A program made the position numbers and the translations under genes. The notes under the pieces were generated by a model, which saw only the letters and a list, made by a program, of their open reading frames with translations, was not told where the DNA came from and searched no databases. Shown in pieces: positions 62,981 through 64,000 of a stretch of 64,000 nt of DNA; position 1 is the first letter of the stretch; each line of letters begins with the position of its first letter. The DNA comes from Pontibacter sp. G13 (GTDB taxonomy: Bacteria; Bacteroidota; Bacteroidia; J057): contig NZ_CP134696.1 of assembly GCF_031851795.1 (NCBI RefSeq), positions 4,891,001-4,955,000 of the forward strand. The letters run 5' to 3'.

Positions 62981-63011
62981 TTGGAAAAACGGAAAACGGC
63001 AACTAAATTTG
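62981..63011 (+). promoter_or_regulatory. rRNA operon promoter P4
   Basis: TTG (62981-62983), 20-bp spacer, TAAATTTG (63004-63011), a perfect match to the Bacteroidota -7 element. It is the nearest promoter to the 16S gene, with transcription expected to start near 63018. Confidence 0.65.
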
Positions 63012-63096
63012 CCGAGCCTTTCGGAAAGAGAAAGCAAGCGACGCTCTGAAAACGAGCCGAGTATAAAGAGTTATTTGACATTTCGAGGATGCAGTG

Positions 63097-63116
63097 CCGG
63101 TCAATTTATTGACCGG
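63097..63116 (+). other. Perfect hairpin in the rRNA leader
   Basis: CCGGTCAAT and ATTGACCGG around two T. A second small stem, CTTGAC-AATA-GTCAAG, lies at about 63175-63190. Both may belong to leader processing or antitermination structure of the rRNA transcript. Confidence 0.6.
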
Positions 63117-63205
63117 GACGGTAAGTAAAACGAACGCGAGAAATCAGTTCTAACCACCTGTCAGAGAAAATTTTCCTTGACAATAGTCAAGAATCAAGAA
63201 CTTCT

Positions 63206-64000
<795 letters not shown>

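Noticed and set aside
62178..63128. Plus-strand open frame of 316 codons upstream of 16S rRNA
   Set aside because: It runs through low-complexity DNA, the tandem promoters and the leader; its composition is not protein-like.

Overview
The window is a chromosomal segment, roughly 50% GC, of a free-living, probably aerobic Bacteroidota bacterium. The evidence is a partial 16S rRNA gene at the right end, Bacteroidota-type promoters (TTG, 20 bp, then a close match to TAnnTTTG), type IX secretion C-terminal domains, an S46 dipeptidyl-peptidase, carboxypeptidase-regulatory-like domains and the general lack of Shine-Dalgarno sequences. I could not fix the genus.

Layout. 1-3.2 kb: a dispersed repeat, a cysteine desulfurase with a clear promoter, and a NYN-LOTUS nuclease-like protein. 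3.2-6.5 kb: an acyl-CoA ligase divergent from an AlkB alkane hydroxylase. 6.5-10 kb: an inverted pair of repeats, then rsgA and an M61 peptidase. 10-14.6 kb: OmpA-like and coiled-coil envelope proteins, a PadR regulator with a linked M23 peptidase, and hppD. 14.6-16.4 kb: a repeat, and an Rpn-type PD-(D/E)XK transposase whose 3' part is tandemly duplicated. 16.7-32.3 kb: HDAC-family deacetylase, exported proteins, hybrid histidine kinase, bestrophin, S41 peptidase, NPP-type phosphodiesterase, pdxH, GNAT, SDR and S46 peptidase. 32.5-33.7 kb: a noncoding repeat joined to a five-copy, 189-bp tandem array. 33.7-41.3 kb: TerB-like protein, sorbosone-dehydrogenase-like lipoprotein, a second acyl-CoA ligase, DUF427, a T9SS lipase and a PAS-LuxR regulator.

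41.4-50.9 kb is the most interesting part: ten tightly packed or overlapping minus-strand genes, in transcription order ribA-like, RibD-C reductase, BchC-like dehydrogenase, atypical PTPS, GT4, methyltransferase, CDP-alcohol phosphatidyltransferase, alkaline-phosphatase-fold membrane enzyme, sulfotransferase and MATE exporter. They look like one pathway turning GTP into a modified pterin or pyrimidine that is glycosylated, methylated, perhaps lipid-linked and sulfated, and exported. 51-55.7 kb: FkbM methyltransferase, DUF2797, aroK, and an AAA/DUF4143 ATPase that starts one base after a perfect 44-bp palindrome. 56.3-60 kb: metH. 60.6-62 kb: a T9SS cargo protein whose sorting domain is out of frame at a C8 tract. 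62-64 kb: a repeat remnant, low-complexity DNA, four tandem rrn promoters and the 5' part of 16S rRNA.

At least eight copies of one dispersed intergenic repeat (about 155-260 bp) are scattered over the window. They share both ends and a stem that is kept by compensatory base changes.
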